Assembly: GCA_905197955.1 (NCBI GenBank)
Contig: CAJKAR010000004.1
Location: 108,103 to 172,102 of the forward strand
DNA: 64,000 nucleotides
Direction of reading: 5' to 3'
Source of the DNA: an uncultured Lentisphaeria bacterium
GTDB taxonomy: Bacteria > Verrucomicrobiota > Lentisphaeria > Victivallales > UBA1829
The position numbers and the translations under genes are program-made. The notes under the pieces are model-generated. The model made no database searches and was not told the origin of the DNA. It saw nothing but the letters and a program-made list of their open reading frames with translations. Below, in pieces: positions 31,653 to 40,972 of this stretch. How positions within the stretch are numbered: the stretch's first letter is position 1; every line of letters begins with the position of its first letter.

Positions 31653-32897
31653 ATGAAACCGCTTCTGCTGGCACCCGCCGGAGATTTCGAATCACTGGAA
31701 GCCGCTCTGCAAAACGGAGCGGATGCCGTCTATTTCGGTGCGGGGAAACTCAATATGCGAGCCAGAGCCACCGTGAATTTTACGGAAGAGGATCTGCCGG
31801 AAATCGTCCGTCGATGCCGTCGTGCAGGAAACGTAAAAGCATGGCTCACGCTCAACACAGTGATCTTCGATGAGGAACGGGAGGAGATCCGGAAACTCTG
31901 CCGTCTGGCGGCGAAAGCAGGAATTGATGCGGTCATCGCCATGGATCCGGCCGTCATCTGCGCGGCAGAAGAAAACGGTCTGCCGGTGCATCTTTCGGTT
32001 CAGGCAAATGTTTCCAACACGGAATCGGTCCGTTTTCACTCCCGCTACGCGGATGTGGTTGTGCTGGCCCGGGAGCTCTCCCTGGATCGGATTGCGGGAA
32101 TCTGCCGGGAAATTCGGGAACAGGGAATCCGGGGGCCGTCCGGAGAACTGGTCAAAGTGGAAGTGTTTGTCCATGGAGCTCTTTGCGTGGCCATCTCAGG
32201 GAAATGTTACATGAGTCTTGCCGAATTCAACAGTTCCGCAAATCGCGGAGCCTGTTTTCAGAGCTGCCGCCGGAAATACACCGTGCGGGATGCGGAGACC
32301 GGAGCGGAATTTCTGATTGACAATCACTATGTCATGTCGCCAAAAGATCTCTGCACCATCACCCGTCTGGGGGAAATTCTTGACAGCGGCGTTTCCATCT
32401 TGAAAATCGAAGGCCGGGGCCGCTCCGCCGATTATGTCGCCCGAACCGTTTCCGTGTACCGGAATGCCCTTGATCTCTGGCTTTCCGGAAAGCGCCCATC
32501 GCCGGATCAGTGCGCGGAATGGAAACGAATTCTTGCGGAAGGATTCAACCGCGGATTCTGGGAAGGCGGTTATTATCTCGGCAGAGAGCTCGGAGAATGG
32601 GCCGGAACCGGAGACAACCGGGCTACCTTGAAAAAAATCTTTCTCGGAACCGTTGTGAACTATTATCCGAAAGCAAAGGCGGCAGAGGTGCACCTGACCT
32701 CGGAATCCCTGCACGACGGAGACCGCCTTCTTGTCACAGGCAACACAACCGGAGCCATCGAATTCAAAGTCAACGGACTGCGAGTGAATGATCTTCCGGT
32801 CCCCTGTGCCGGGAAAGGTGTCCGAACCACCTTCCAGTGTGAAACAAAACTCCGTCCGAACGACAAAGTCTACCGGCTGGAACCGGTCACTTGCTGA
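31653..32897 (+). CDS. Peptidase U32 family protein
   Basis: 414 aa from ATG 31653 (AAAGGATC 5 nt upstream). N-terminal LLLAPAGDFESLEAALQNGADAVYFG is a TIM-barrel start typical of U32. The family signature appears as EVFVHGALCVAISGKCYMS, followed by NRGACFQSCRRKY with cluster-type cysteines and MSPKDLCTITRL. Members described as collagenases are now mostly known as RNA-hydroxylating enzymes (RlhA/TrhP) that need prephenate and Fe-S. Which role applies here cannot be told. The 3' end overlaps the convergent aldehyde dehydrogenase gene by 11 nt. Confidence 0.88.
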   Translation: MKPLLLAPAGDFESLEAALQNGADAVYFGAGKLNMRARATVNFTEEDLPEIVRRCRRAGNVKAWLTLNTVIFDEEREEIRKLCRLAAKAGIDAVIAMDPAVICAAEENGLPVHLSVQANVSNTESVRFHSRYADVVVLARELSLDRIAGICREIREQGIRGPSGELVKVEVFVHGALCVAISGKCYMSLAEFNSSANRGACFQSCRRKYTVRDAETGAEFLIDNHYVMSPKDLCTITRLGEILDSGVSILKIEGRGRSADYVARTVSVYRNALDLWLSGKRPSPDQCAEWKRILAEGFNRGFWEGGYYLGRELGEWAGTGDNRATLKKIFLGTVVNYYPKAKAAEVHLTSESLHDGDRLLVTGNTTGAIEFKVNGLRVNDLPVPCAGKGVRTTFQCETKLRPNDKVYRLEPVTC

Positions 32898-34242
32898 CAA
32901 ACTTCAGCATTTTCAGATTCTTGTTCAGATCCGGCGGATAGCGCATCGGCAGATCGACCGTCGTGGACTTCACCATCACCGGCTTGTAATGCGTAAACGT
33001 ATCGAAAGAATACTTTCCGTGATACGCGCCGAACCCGCTGCCGCCGACTCCGCCGAACGGCATTTCCGGATTCAGCAGATGCATTACCGTTTCATTGATG
33101 CAGACGCCGCCGGAAGAGGTTTCCTCCAGCACCTGCTCCCAGTTGTGCTTGCCGAAATAATAGAGCGCCAACGGTTTGGGTCGTGCCTTGATCTGCGAAA
33201 GCACCTCGTTGATATTCGTGAATTGCAGAAGAGGAAGAATCGGACCGAAAATTTCCTCCTGCATCACGGGATCGCTCCAGGAGACTCCGTCAATAACCGT
33301 CGGAGCAATATAGAGCTTGGACTTGTTGAAGTTCCCGCCGCAGAGAAGCGCACCCGATCCCATCAGTTTCAGAAGTCGGTCAAAATGCTTCTCATTGATA
33401 ATATGCGGGTAATCCTCTGACGTGGAAGGATCCTCCGTATAGAAATGTTTGATCCAGGAAAGCAGTTTCTCCGTAAATGCCTTTTTTACCGAAGTATGGA
33501 CATAAACGTAATCCGGCGCAACGCAGGTCTGTCCCGCGTTCAGGAATTTTCCCCAGGCAATGCGTTTCGCCGCCAGGTTCACCTTGACATCCGAATCAAC
33601 AATGCAGGGACTCTTTCCTCCGAGTTCCAGAGTCAGCGGAGTCAGATTCTCCGCCGCCGCGCGCATGACCGCTTTTCCTCCGGCCGCTCCACCTGTATAG
33701 AAGATATAATCGAACTTCTCTTTCAGCAGTTCAATCGCCACATCCACGCCGCCATTGAAGACATACACATGTTCCGGCTTGAAGACTTTTTTTACAATGG
33801 ATTCGATCACCTTCGCGGTTGCCTCCGCCTGTTCCGCAGGCTTCAGAATGACCCGGTTGCCTGCCGCGACCGCACCGATCAGCGGAGAGATCATCAGCTG
33901 AAACGGATAGTTCCATGCGGAAAAAATCAGCACATTGCCCAGCGGCTCCGGATAGATGTAGCCCTTGGAACAGAAATTCAGCAGAGAGGTGCCAACCCGT
34001 TTCCGCTGCACATAATCGGGCAGACGTTTAATCATCAAAGAGAGCTCTTCCAGCACGACGGAAGTCTCCGTGGCAATCGCCTCGAACTCGCATTTTCCGA
34101 GATCCGCTCGAAGAGCGGCACAGATTTCCGGTTCTCTGGCTTTGATCTCGGAAAACAGCGCACGAAGAGAATCCAATCGGAAATCCAGGTTCATAGCGGA
34201 AAACTTCCGCTGTTCCTCCAGTATCTGTCTGATGTTTTCCAT
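32887..34242 (-). CDS. Aldehyde dehydrogenase (class 3 type)
   Basis: 451 aa. NAD(P)-dependent oxidation of an aldehyde to the acid. Motifs: PLGNVLIFSAWNYPFQLM, GAVAAGNRVILKPAEQAE, FYTGGAAGGKAVM, LELGGKSPCIV with the general-base Glu, NAGQTCVAPDYV with the nucleophilic Cys, and the C-terminal PEMPFGGVGGSGFGAYHGKYSF. The short length and the missing N-terminal segment are typical of class 3 (fatty or aromatic aldehyde) enzymes. ATG 34242 has AAGGAGG upstream. It follows the debranching-enzyme gene by 25 nt, an odd partner; the substrate is unknown. Confidence 0.92.
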   Translation of the reverse strand: MENIRQILEEQRKFSAMNLDFRLDSLRALFSEIKAREPEICAALRADLGKCEFEAIATETSVVLEELSLMIKRLPDYVQRKRVGTSLLNFCSKGYIYPEPLGNVLIFSAWNYPFQLMISPLIGAVAAGNRVILKPAEQAEATAKVIESIVKKVFKPEHVYVFNGGVDVAIELLKEKFDYIFYTGGAAGGKAVMRAAAENLTPLTLELGGKSPCIVDSDVKVNLAAKRIAWGKFLNAGQTCVAPDYVYVHTSVKKAFTEKLLSWIKHFYTEDPSTSEDYPHIINEKHFDRLLKLMGSGALLCGGNFNKSKLYIAPTVIDGVSWSDPVMQEEIFGPILPLLQFTNINEVLSQIKARPKPLALYYFGKHNWEQVLEETSSGGVCINETVMHLLNPEMPFGGVGGSGFGAYHGKYSFDTFTHYKPVMVKSTTVDLPMRYPPDLNKNLKMLKFVSK

Positions 34243-34267
34243 AACGGGATGCCTCCTTGCTTGATGA

Positions 34268-37200
34268 TTAATGTAACATTTTCCAGATTCGATACACTTC
34301 GGTCATGCTCCATGCCTGAGCGTCACAGCCGCGCTGAACGTGCGGATAATCGCCGTCCACGATCTCCGCGAGCTGTCCGACACATCCGGTCCGCATGATG
34401 ATTTCGGACGAGGAAAGAAGCGATCGCGCCGTCGCCCTGCCCGCCTCGCCGTAGGTCATCAGCCAGGCTTCGCAATAACTCGGGAACGGCCATGTCCAAG
34501 CTGTCCCGTTATGATAGGAAGGTTTGCGGCGGGTATCCTCATCCCCCTCATATTTTCCCCAGTAGGGACGCGAAGGATCATTCAGAAGCCGTCCATCCGC
34601 GCCATAGATCGGGAGCCGGTATTCCGTCGGACGATCCGCCAGACTGCGGATCGCTCCCGGAACCAGCAGACAGGCACAGGTGTCAAGAATGGATTTGCAG
34701 AGTCCGGGCTCCGTCACCGCGCCGAGCGTGATTGCAAAGAGCTGATTCGGACGGATATGATCATCTTTCACCGCCTTCTCCGCCGGAGTTCCCGCCGAAG
34801 CATGCAGACAGTCCGAAAGCGAGCGTCCGTCATCCGAAAGGAAGTACCGAAGAATCGATCCCTGTACTCTTTCCGCAAGAGCCATCCATTTTTCCGGCTC
34901 GGAAGAAATCTGACCGAGGAAACGGAGCGCGGCAAACCAGAGCGCCTGAATTTCCACCGGATATCCTTCTCTCGGCGTTCCGGCGGGATAATTGGTATCC
35001 ATCCAGGTGAAGTGCGGAGGACTGAAGACAAGCCCGGAGTCGCGATCCATGAAGATGCCGTTCGGTGTGCCGGAGATGATTCCTTCGGCGATTTCTTCCA
35101 GAACGTTCCGCAGAGTTCTGCCGTCCCGGATAACGCTATCGACAAACTCCAGGGAATCTTCCGCTTTGCAAAGATCACTCACCGCCGTAAAGAGCCAGAG
35201 AGGCGCATCGCTTGTGTCGCGGTTGCCGACATGATCTCCGTAAATGGTATTCGGAATCGTTCCCTGTTCCGCGAACAGGGCGAACTGTTTGAGAATTGCT
35301 TTGACATCCTCGCGGAATTCCGGAGCTGCGATCAATCCGCGTGCCGCGATCAGAGTATCCCGTCCCCAGTCGAGGAACCAGGGGTACCCGGCGATCACCG
35401 TTTTCAGGTTGCCGCGCCGGACCACAAAGCTGCGCATTGCCTCCAGCATCCGCTTCTCCAGCGAGTCATCCGACGCCGGACGGAAATCCGCCGGAACAAC
35501 CGGAACAGGCAGCGCTTTTTCCGGTTCCATCGGCGTCTGAATCGAAGAGGCAATCTGCGCCGTGTCCCCGCCCGCAAGCGTCAGCTCGAAATAACCCGGA
35601 CTGTAGGCATCGGAATTCGGATCCAGTCCGCGCGCCGCTTCGTTCGGCTGCCAGATCATATAGGACCATTCATCGTTCGGAATGAATCTGCCGTGGGAAG
35701 CGGTCAGCGAAAGGGTTCGTCCTTCCGCCGGCGAAAAATCGAATCCTTTCTCGTACAGTCGAACCTTTTGCGGCCATACGGATTCAAGTCCGTTCGCTTT
35801 GGTGGCATAATGGAAATTGCGGTCCTCGATGTCGGGACGGAGGATAAGACAAACCGTTGCCTGATCGGAAAGCATCATCTTTCCTTTTCCGGGCTTCCGG
35901 AGCACGGAGATCCGGACCTGATTTTTCATCCAGACCATCTCGATTTTGACTGAGAGATCCACATAGAGCCCGTTGCCCGTCGGAATATGATAATTCCAGA
36001 TTCCCGCGCCATCCTCCCCGATCTCGAAGCTGCTCAGACAGCAGAGCGAAATCTCCTGAGAGCGCGCATGATGCAGCAGCCACATGCGGATCCGGCGGAA
36101 CATAATGTGCCGATCCTCCGGATGATCCGCACTCAGATTGGAGAGCATGACGGCATCATAGCGGGAGGATACGGCAGGCATATCCAGCCGCAGATGCGTC
36201 AAAGCCCCCCGCCCGTTCGCCTGAAGGAAGGTGAGCGTATTGTTCCGCACGGCATGATGATTGTACGAAAGCGCTGTCCGCAGGATATCCGGAGCCAGCA
36301 GAAGAAGATGACCGGTTTCCCGAATGATCTTTCCCTCGTCGAACGCGGAAAAATGCAGCAGAGCCCGTTTATGCGGCAGTTCGGTGGCAACCGGATAGAA
36401 GATTGCGAAATGGCGGCCGCGGGAATCGACAAGACTGTCGAACTGCTGAATCAGGTGATTCTGACAACAGACCTGCGCCCGGAAACGGAGCGGAGAGAGA
36501 ACCAGAAGGAATTTTCCCGGAGGAATCATCACTTTTCTGCGGACATCCGCCGGCCACTGCCAGCGGACAAATGCGGGTTCGCTTCCGGAGTTTTCCAGAT
36601 TTGCCAGGAACGCTTCCGGGGATTCCAGCAGTTCGTTTGCAAGTGTTTCGATCCGGTCGGATTTCTGAAGCACAGAAGAGCCTCGGATACAGGCAAGCGT
36701 TTTCAGGACCATGGTGCAGGCTTCCTGAAATCCGGTTTTGGAGAAACGGTCGAGCCGGTCGGAGGAGTTCCCGTTGATGAGGGCAAGATCCGAGTCGTCG
36801 CAGGAGAGACAGCGCACCCATCCCGGCGGCAGTTCCATTTCGAATCCGGCATGATCCACCACCCGGATGTTCACGGTCTCGTTGCAGAGCAGATCATAGG
36901 CGGTCAGTCCGGTGGAGTTGGAATCGTGTGGATTCCAGGAGAGAGTCGTCGGGTGTTCACAGTCGAGATTGATCGCCACCAGCACGTTTTTCCGACCGGA
37001 GGCATCCGTTCGAACGATTAACAGCCCGTTCGGGGAACCGGATTCGATAAAACGGACGGAAGCTCCGTTATGAAATGCCGGATGTCTCTGCAGAATCGTA
37101 TTCAGACGGCCGATGAAATCGACCTGATTGGGTTCTGCCCCCCAGGAGAGTCCCCGTGCCTCATGCACGTCGATTTTTTCCTTTGCGTACCACTCCACTC

Positions 37201-38542
37201 CGTTGGCGAATCCGAATGCGCCGTTCATGGAGGTCAGAGCACAGAGCGCGGTCCGCATCCGGGCATAGGTCTCGGAAACGGCGGCAAGACGCGAATTGTC
37301 ATGCGTTTCCGCGTAATTCACCATCAGACCGTTGCCGATGCTCTCCTTCCAGGCGTAATTCAGATATCCTTCGATCTGCTGGCGGGAGTAGTTCTGGAAG
37401 AGTTCGGAATACGCCCAGTTCATATTGGCATAGTCCAGCAGACGGGTCGTCACAGCGGGATCGCCTCCCAGTCCTTCCAGAAGAAAGATGATGTCGGGAT
37501 ATTTCTCCCGCACCCGTGCAATGATGTATTCCCAGGCGGGAACGGGAATCATGTATCCCGCATCGCAGCGGAATCCATCCACGCCGCGATCGCACCAGAG
37601 AATAAAGATATCGGCAATGTATTTCCAGAGTTCTTTGTTTCCGTAATCCAGTTCGGTCAGATCCTCCCAGATGGTTCCCCACGCTCCGGGAGAAACAATC
37701 GTTCCATCCGGTTTGCGCTTGAGCCATTCGGGATGCATCTCGTGGATCCGGGATGCCCAGCCGGTGTGATTGACGGCAATGTCAATCATAAGTTTTCCGT
37801 GCTTCGCGTGAACGGCATCGACAAGCTCCATGAACTGTTCCAGCGGAGTCGCCGTTTTATCGAATTCCGCAAGAGAGGGATCCACCGCTTTGAAGTTCAG
37901 CGAAGCGTAAGGACTGCCGAAGCGCCCCATCCGCGCGTAAACGGTTGGAGTCGGATTGACCGGCAGAAGATGAAGAATCCGGCATTTCAAATGGTCGAAG
38001 ATATGATCCAGTTCCCGAATCAGATCCCGGAAGGTGCCGGAAGGCGGAATCACCGTATAATTCTGTCTGTCCAGCAGGGACTCCGCCGCGGAGGTTTCCG
38101 CATCCGCGGGAACCGTAACGGATTTCGTCCGGTTGGGACCGAACTGACGAACAAATGCACAATAGATGGAATTTGCACAGCAATATCCCGCAGGCCCCAC
38201 ATTGACATGCACATTGGGGCCGTCCGGCCAGAGAATGGAATCGGAATTTTCGGGCATGAAAAAGCATTTTGCCTCGAAATGTCCGGTCTCAATGAGTCCG
38301 AGCCGCAGAGAGAATGTTCCATTTCCCTCATCCATCATGGGGATATCGTGCCAGTCCTGTCCGGCGGGCACCACACCGTGATCCACGATGGAGATCGTTT
38401 CCGCGCGCCGGACAGCCGCATTCCCGATATTCGTGCGGAGGAATGCCCGTCCTCTGCTCCCGGTGCGAAGAGTGAATTCCAGGACATCTCCGGTATAAAG
38501 CAGTCTGTGAGTTCCCGGTTCGGGGATCTGTATCGGATTCAT
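34268..38542 (-). CDS. Glycogen debranching enzyme, GH13 plus GH133 type
   Basis: 1424 aa. The N-terminal half is an alpha-amylase-type glucanotransferase: MIDIAVNHTGW (region I), GFRCDAGYM with the nucleophile Asp near residue 327 (region II), IFLLEGLGG (region III) and NYAETHDNSRL (region IV). The C-terminal half is an amylo-alpha-1,6-glucosidase of the GDE_C type: GYPWFLDWGRDTLIAARGL, GNRDTSDAPLW, MDTNYPAGTPREG, PSYHNGTAWTWPF. This two-activity layout is known from eukaryotic debranching enzyme; bacterial GlgX or short GDE proteins usually have one half. It works with glycogen phosphorylase (55.9 kb) to degrade glycogen. It follows a lipoprotein gene by 21 nt. Confidence 0.92.
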   Translation of the reverse strand: MNPIQIPEPGTHRLLYTGDVLEFTLRTGSRGRAFLRTNIGNAAVRRAETISIVDHGVVPAGQDWHDIPMMDEGNGTFSLRLGLIETGHFEAKCFFMPENSDSILWPDGPNVHVNVGPAGYCCANSIYCAFVRQFGPNRTKSVTVPADAETSAAESLLDRQNYTVIPPSGTFRDLIRELDHIFDHLKCRILHLLPVNPTPTVYARMGRFGSPYASLNFKAVDPSLAEFDKTATPLEQFMELVDAVHAKHGKLMIDIAVNHTGWASRIHEMHPEWLKRKPDGTIVSPGAWGTIWEDLTELDYGNKELWKYIADIFILWCDRGVDGFRCDAGYMIPVPAWEYIIARVREKYPDIIFLLEGLGGDPAVTTRLLDYANMNWAYSELFQNYSRQQIEGYLNYAWKESIGNGLMVNYAETHDNSRLAAVSETYARMRTALCALTSMNGAFGFANGVEWYAKEKIDVHEARGLSWGAEPNQVDFIGRLNTILQRHPAFHNGASVRFIESGSPNGLLIVRTDASGRKNVLVAINLDCEHPTTLSWNPHDSNSTGLTAYDLLCNETVNIRVVDHAGFEMELPPGWVRCLSCDDSDLALINGNSSDRLDRFSKTGFQEACTMVLKTLACIRGSSVLQKSDRIETLANELLESPEAFLANLENSGSEPAFVRWQWPADVRRKVMIPPGKFLLVLSPLRFRAQVCCQNHLIQQFDSLVDSRGRHFAIFYPVATELPHKRALLHFSAFDEGKIIRETGHLLLLAPDILRTALSYNHHAVRNNTLTFLQANGRGALTHLRLDMPAVSSRYDAVMLSNLSADHPEDRHIMFRRIRMWLLHHARSQEISLCCLSSFEIGEDGAGIWNYHIPTGNGLYVDLSVKIEMVWMKNQVRISVLRKPGKGKMMLSDQATVCLILRPDIEDRNFHYATKANGLESVWPQKVRLYEKGFDFSPAEGRTLSLTASHGRFIPNDEWSYMIWQPNEAARGLDPNSDAYSPGYFELTLAGGDTAQIASSIQTPMEPEKALPVPVVPADFRPASDDSLEKRMLEAMRSFVVRRGNLKTVIAGYPWFLDWGRDTLIAARGLIAAPEFREDVKAILKQFALFAEQGTIPNTIYGDHVGNRDTSDAPLWLFTAVSDLCKAEDSLEFVDSVIRDGRTLRNVLEEIAEGIISGTPNGIFMDRDSGLVFSPPHFTWMDTNYPAGTPREGYPVEIQALWFAALRFLGQISSEPEKWMALAERVQGSILRYFLSDDGRSLSDCLHASAGTPAEKAVKDDHIRPNQLFAITLGAVTEPGLCKSILDTCACLLVPGAIRSLADRPTEYRLPIYGADGRLLNDPSRPYWGKYEGDEDTRRKPSYHNGTAWTWPFPSYCEAWLMTYGEAGRATARSLLSSSEIIMRTGCVGQLAEIVDGDYPHVQRGCDAQAWSMTEVYRIWKMLH

Positions 38543-38563
38543 TCGAGAAGCCCTTTCCCTGCG

Positions 38564-39106
38564 TTATTTTACCACGATTTCAATCGGAGCGCTCTGAGCG
38601 GAAACGGAATCCAGATCCAGTTCTCCCTTGATGGCATAGCGACCGGCGCGACCGGTCTTCCGGATAAAATTCAGAGGCACATCGACAAGCACACCGTTAT
38701 TCGGAGCCAGCTCCAGCGGATATCGGGGAACATTGGTCTTCAGCAGATTGCGTTCCGATTCCTTCCATTGACTGTCCGGAATCTTCGTTGCCTGTCCGGC
38801 TTCCGGGCACTCGGCGTACAGAACCCGGATATTCTCCTGTTCATGCATCTTCCATTCGTGAATGGAAAGCTGATTGGCTCCCGCATTCTTCAGAGAAAAA
38901 CGAACCACCGGATTCGCTTCCCCTCTGCGGTAGTTGCCCCGCGTGGAAATGATATCCAGCTTGAGGGTGTAATTGGTTAATTTGGGATATTTGTTCTCCT
39001 TGCCCCGGGCTGATTTCCGTTCATCGGAAGAGCAGGCAGTGAACATGAACACCGCTGCAAGCAGAACGGCGGCAGACAACAGCAGAATCGGATTCCGTAT
39101 CTTCAT
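38564..39106 (-). CDS. Lipoprotein of unknown function
   Basis: 180 aa from ATG 39106 with AAGGA 9 nt upstream. A lipoprotein signal peptide ends in FMFTAC, lipidating Cys 25. The mature part begins with a charged linker (ERKSARGKENKYP) and then a beta-sandwich-like domain: NPVVRFSLKNAGANQLSIHEW, a central PECP-like loop (YAECPEAGQ), VDVPLNFIRKTGRAGRYAIKGELDLD. The fold resembles small immunoglobulin-like envelope domains; no family is recognised. It is the first gene of an operon with the debranching enzyme and aldehyde dehydrogenase. Confidence 0.78.
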   Translation of the reverse strand: MKIRNPILLLSAAVLLAAVFMFTACSSDERKSARGKENKYPKLTNYTLKLDIISTRGNYRRGEANPVVRFSLKNAGANQLSIHEWKMHEQENIRVLYAECPEAGQATKIPDSQWKESERNLLKTNVPRYPLELAPNNGVLVDVPLNFIRKTGRAGRYAIKGELDLDSVSAQSAPIEIVVK

Positions 39107-39140
39107 GGCGAATAGTCCTTCCATAGCATTCCGTTTCGAT

Positions 39141-39168
39141 AATGTATCACGAAGTTGCGCTTATTCAA
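39141..39168 (-). promoter_or_regulatory. Promoter of the lipoprotein/debranching enzyme operon
   Basis: Minus strand TTGAAT, 16-bp spacer, TACATT, 35 nt before ATG 39106. Confidence 0.6.
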
Positions 39169-39240
39169 CAACGGATTTGCACAAACTGAAAATTTGCCAT
39201 TCGCAAGCCGATCCGGGAAAGAGCGTGCAGCAAAGGGAAC

Positions 39241-39279
39241 TTCTCCGTATTCCGCGGGGAATGGACGGAATACGGAGAA
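39241..39279 (-). terminator. Strong hairpin after the SDR gene
   Basis: TTCTCCGTATTCCG and CGGAATACGGAGAA pair over 14 bp, 8 nt beyond the SDR stop. The following minus-strand bases (GTTCCCTTTG) are only modestly U-rich, so termination may be partial. Confidence 0.6.
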
Positions 39280-39287
39280 TGGTTGAT

Positions 39288-40019
39288 TCAGCAGTCACTG
39301 AAACGGGGACCGAGAATGCGTCCGCCGTCGATGGTGTAATCGACTCCGGTGATGAAGGAGGAGTCATCGGATGCAAGAAAGACGATCAGATCCGCAACCT
39401 CCTCTCCGCTTCCGGTTCTTCCGATCCACGTCCCCTTTGTTTCCTTGCGGACGGGGCTGACCATTCCGGGAGAAACGCAGTTGACGGTAATATTCTTTTT
39501 GGCCATCTCCATTGCCAGAGTTTTTGTCATGATGATGACTCCGGCCTTTGCCGCAGCGTAGTCGCAGTAGCCGGGCAGTCCCACCTCCCCTGCGATGGAC
39601 CCGAGGTTGATGATTCTTCCATATCCATGATCCATCATCTGTTTCAGGAAGGCCTGCGTGACACGGAAAGTTCCGGTCAGGTTCAGATTCAGTGTGCGGG
39701 ACCACTTTTCTTCGGGCGTCTCCTCAAAACGGCTCGGACGCCAGACTCCGGCGTTGTTGACCAGAATATCGACCTGTCCGAAATCGGCAAGAATCTTTTC
39801 CGCGGCGGAACGAACGCTTTCGGCAGATTCCACGTTCATCTCATAGGCCCGGATCCGGAATCCGTCACGGCGGATGGAAGAGACGGCCTCTTCCGCCCGG
39901 TCGAGATCAAGATCCGTCAATGCGACAGCAACGCCCTGCTCGCAGAGTTTCCGGCAGAGAGCTTTTCCGATCTCTCCAGCTCCTCCGGTGACAACGGCTG
40001 TCCGTTTTTCAAATTTCAT
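39288..40019 (-). CDS. Short-chain dehydrogenase/reductase
   Basis: 243 aa from ATG 40019, with AAGGAG 9 nt upstream. Classical SDR: cofactor motif TGGAGEIG (residues 11-18), Asp in LTDLDLD favouring NAD, NNAG (88-91), catalytic S141, Y154 and K158 (YAAAK), and PGMVSP. The C-terminus GVDYTIDGGRIL is typical. It oxidises an alcohol or reduces a ketone. It follows the dehydroquinase-like gene by 29 nt, so a cyclic polyol or shikimate-like substrate is possible. Confidence 0.9.
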   Translation of the reverse strand: MKFEKRTAVVTGGAGEIGKALCRKLCEQGVAVALTDLDLDRAEEAVSSIRRDGFRIRAYEMNVESAESVRSAAEKILADFGQVDILVNNAGVWRPSRFEETPEEKWSRTLNLNLTGTFRVTQAFLKQMMDHGYGRIINLGSIAGEVGLPGYCDYAAAKAGVIIMTKTLAMEMAKKNITVNCVSPGMVSPVRKETKGTWIGRTGSGEEVADLIVFLASDDSSFITGVDYTIDGGRILGPRFSDC

Positions 40020-40048
40020 TTGGAAATTCTCCTTTTTCTCATTCGATT

Positions 40049-40831
40049 TCAATCTGTTTCGGAAATATCCCAGTGAAGATTGTCCAGGACGGTTCTCATG
40101 GCGCGCACCGTCGGCTGAGTCATCAGCGAGAATTCTTCGTAACGGTAGGCGGCAAAGGTAATCGACACTCCGAGACTCATTCCCAGAAAACGCTGAATTC
40201 TTCCGAATTTTCCGTTGCACAGGTGGACAAACGGCTTTTTGAGCTCCCTGTGCAGAAGCATGGTCGTGCGGACCGATTCGGCAAACTCCTCCTCCGTGTT
40301 GGCGGCCGTCACAATCTTGACCACATCGGGGCCGCGTTCTTCAAAGGACCGGAGCTGCGCAAGGACCGCGTCCGCAGTCATCGCCCGCTGCGGATGCGAC
40401 GACATGATCACCTGCGATCCCATCGCATGAATCCGGTCGATCAGACGCTTCTGCTTTTCAATGGCCTCCGGATTATGCGTAATCTCGTCCGGCGAAGGAT
40501 CATACAGATCTCCCATCACATCAATCATTCCCGCTCCGGCCTCCGCCGCTGCGAGCAGAAGCTCCTGACGCGGTTCATCTTCCTTATGCACGTTCCAGCG
40601 GTCGTTGCGGTAGAAAATGAACATGAACGGAAGATTCACCGACTGAATGATCCGTTCAAACACCTCTCTTGTCCGGTATTCCGGTTTCAGATCCCGAAGT
40701 TCGATTCCGATGGCATCCGCGCCGTCGAATTCCGCTCCGCGCGCCTGTGCGATTAGGCTTTCCGGTGTCGGACCGGTCATCAGAGCCGTCACCATGGCAC
40801 CGTTCTTTTTCTGGAAAAAGGTTCGTTTCAT
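40049..40831 (-). CDS. Type I 3-dehydroquinate dehydratase-like protein
   Basis: 260 aa. The type I dehydroquinase pattern is visible: E44 and R46 in GIELRD, catalytic H146 in MSSHPQ, and the Schiff-base lysine K172 in PDVVKIV, with spacing as in AroD. The C-terminal substrate loop differs from the usual MGxxGxxSR: here GRIQRFLGMSLGVSITF. Type I enzymes dehydrate 3-dehydroquinate through an imine. The pairing with an SDR and regulators and a sugar hydrolase, rather than with aro genes, suggests catabolism of quinate or another cyclitol. Promoter at 40865-40893. Confidence 0.78.
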   Translation of the reverse strand: MKRTFFQKKNGAMVTALMTGPTPESLIAQARGAEFDGADAIGIELRDLKPEYRTREVFERIIQSVNLPFMFIFYRNDRWNVHKEDEPRQELLLAAAEAGAGMIDVMGDLYDPSPDEITHNPEAIEKQKRLIDRIHAMGSQVIMSSHPQRAMTADAVLAQLRSFEERGPDVVKIVTAANTEEEFAESVRTTMLLHRELKKPFVHLCNGKFGRIQRFLGMSLGVSITFAAYRYEEFSLMTQPTVRAMRTVLDNLHWDISETD

Positions 40832-40864
40832 TCTGCAAGCCTCCCTTTTTTGTTGGGCTGTTCT

Positions 40865-40893
40865 AATATAGGCGGCCGATTTCCCCGCCGCAA
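40865..40893 (-). promoter_or_regulatory. Promoter of the dehydroquinase-like/SDR operon
   Basis: Minus strand TTGCGG, 17-bp spacer, TATATT, 33 nt before ATG 40831. Confidence 0.6.
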
Positions 40894-40937
40894 TGTCAGA
40901 AAACCGCCGTTTTATTGCACTTTTCTTTTATTCCGGT

Positions 40938-40965
40938 TTGAAAAACGGTTCTCCGTGATTATAGT
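40938..40965 (+). promoter_or_regulatory. Promoter of the first AraC gene
   Basis: TTGAAA, 16-bp spacer, TATAGT. The -10 ends 7 nt before the ATG at 40973, so transcription probably starts at or next to the start codon. Confidence 0.6.
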
Positions 40966-40972
40966 TTCCTTT

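Noticed and set aside
37070..38980. 636-codon open frame opposite the debranching enzyme
   Set aside because: It lies inside the GH13 domain of the minus-strand gene and lacks recognisable domains.
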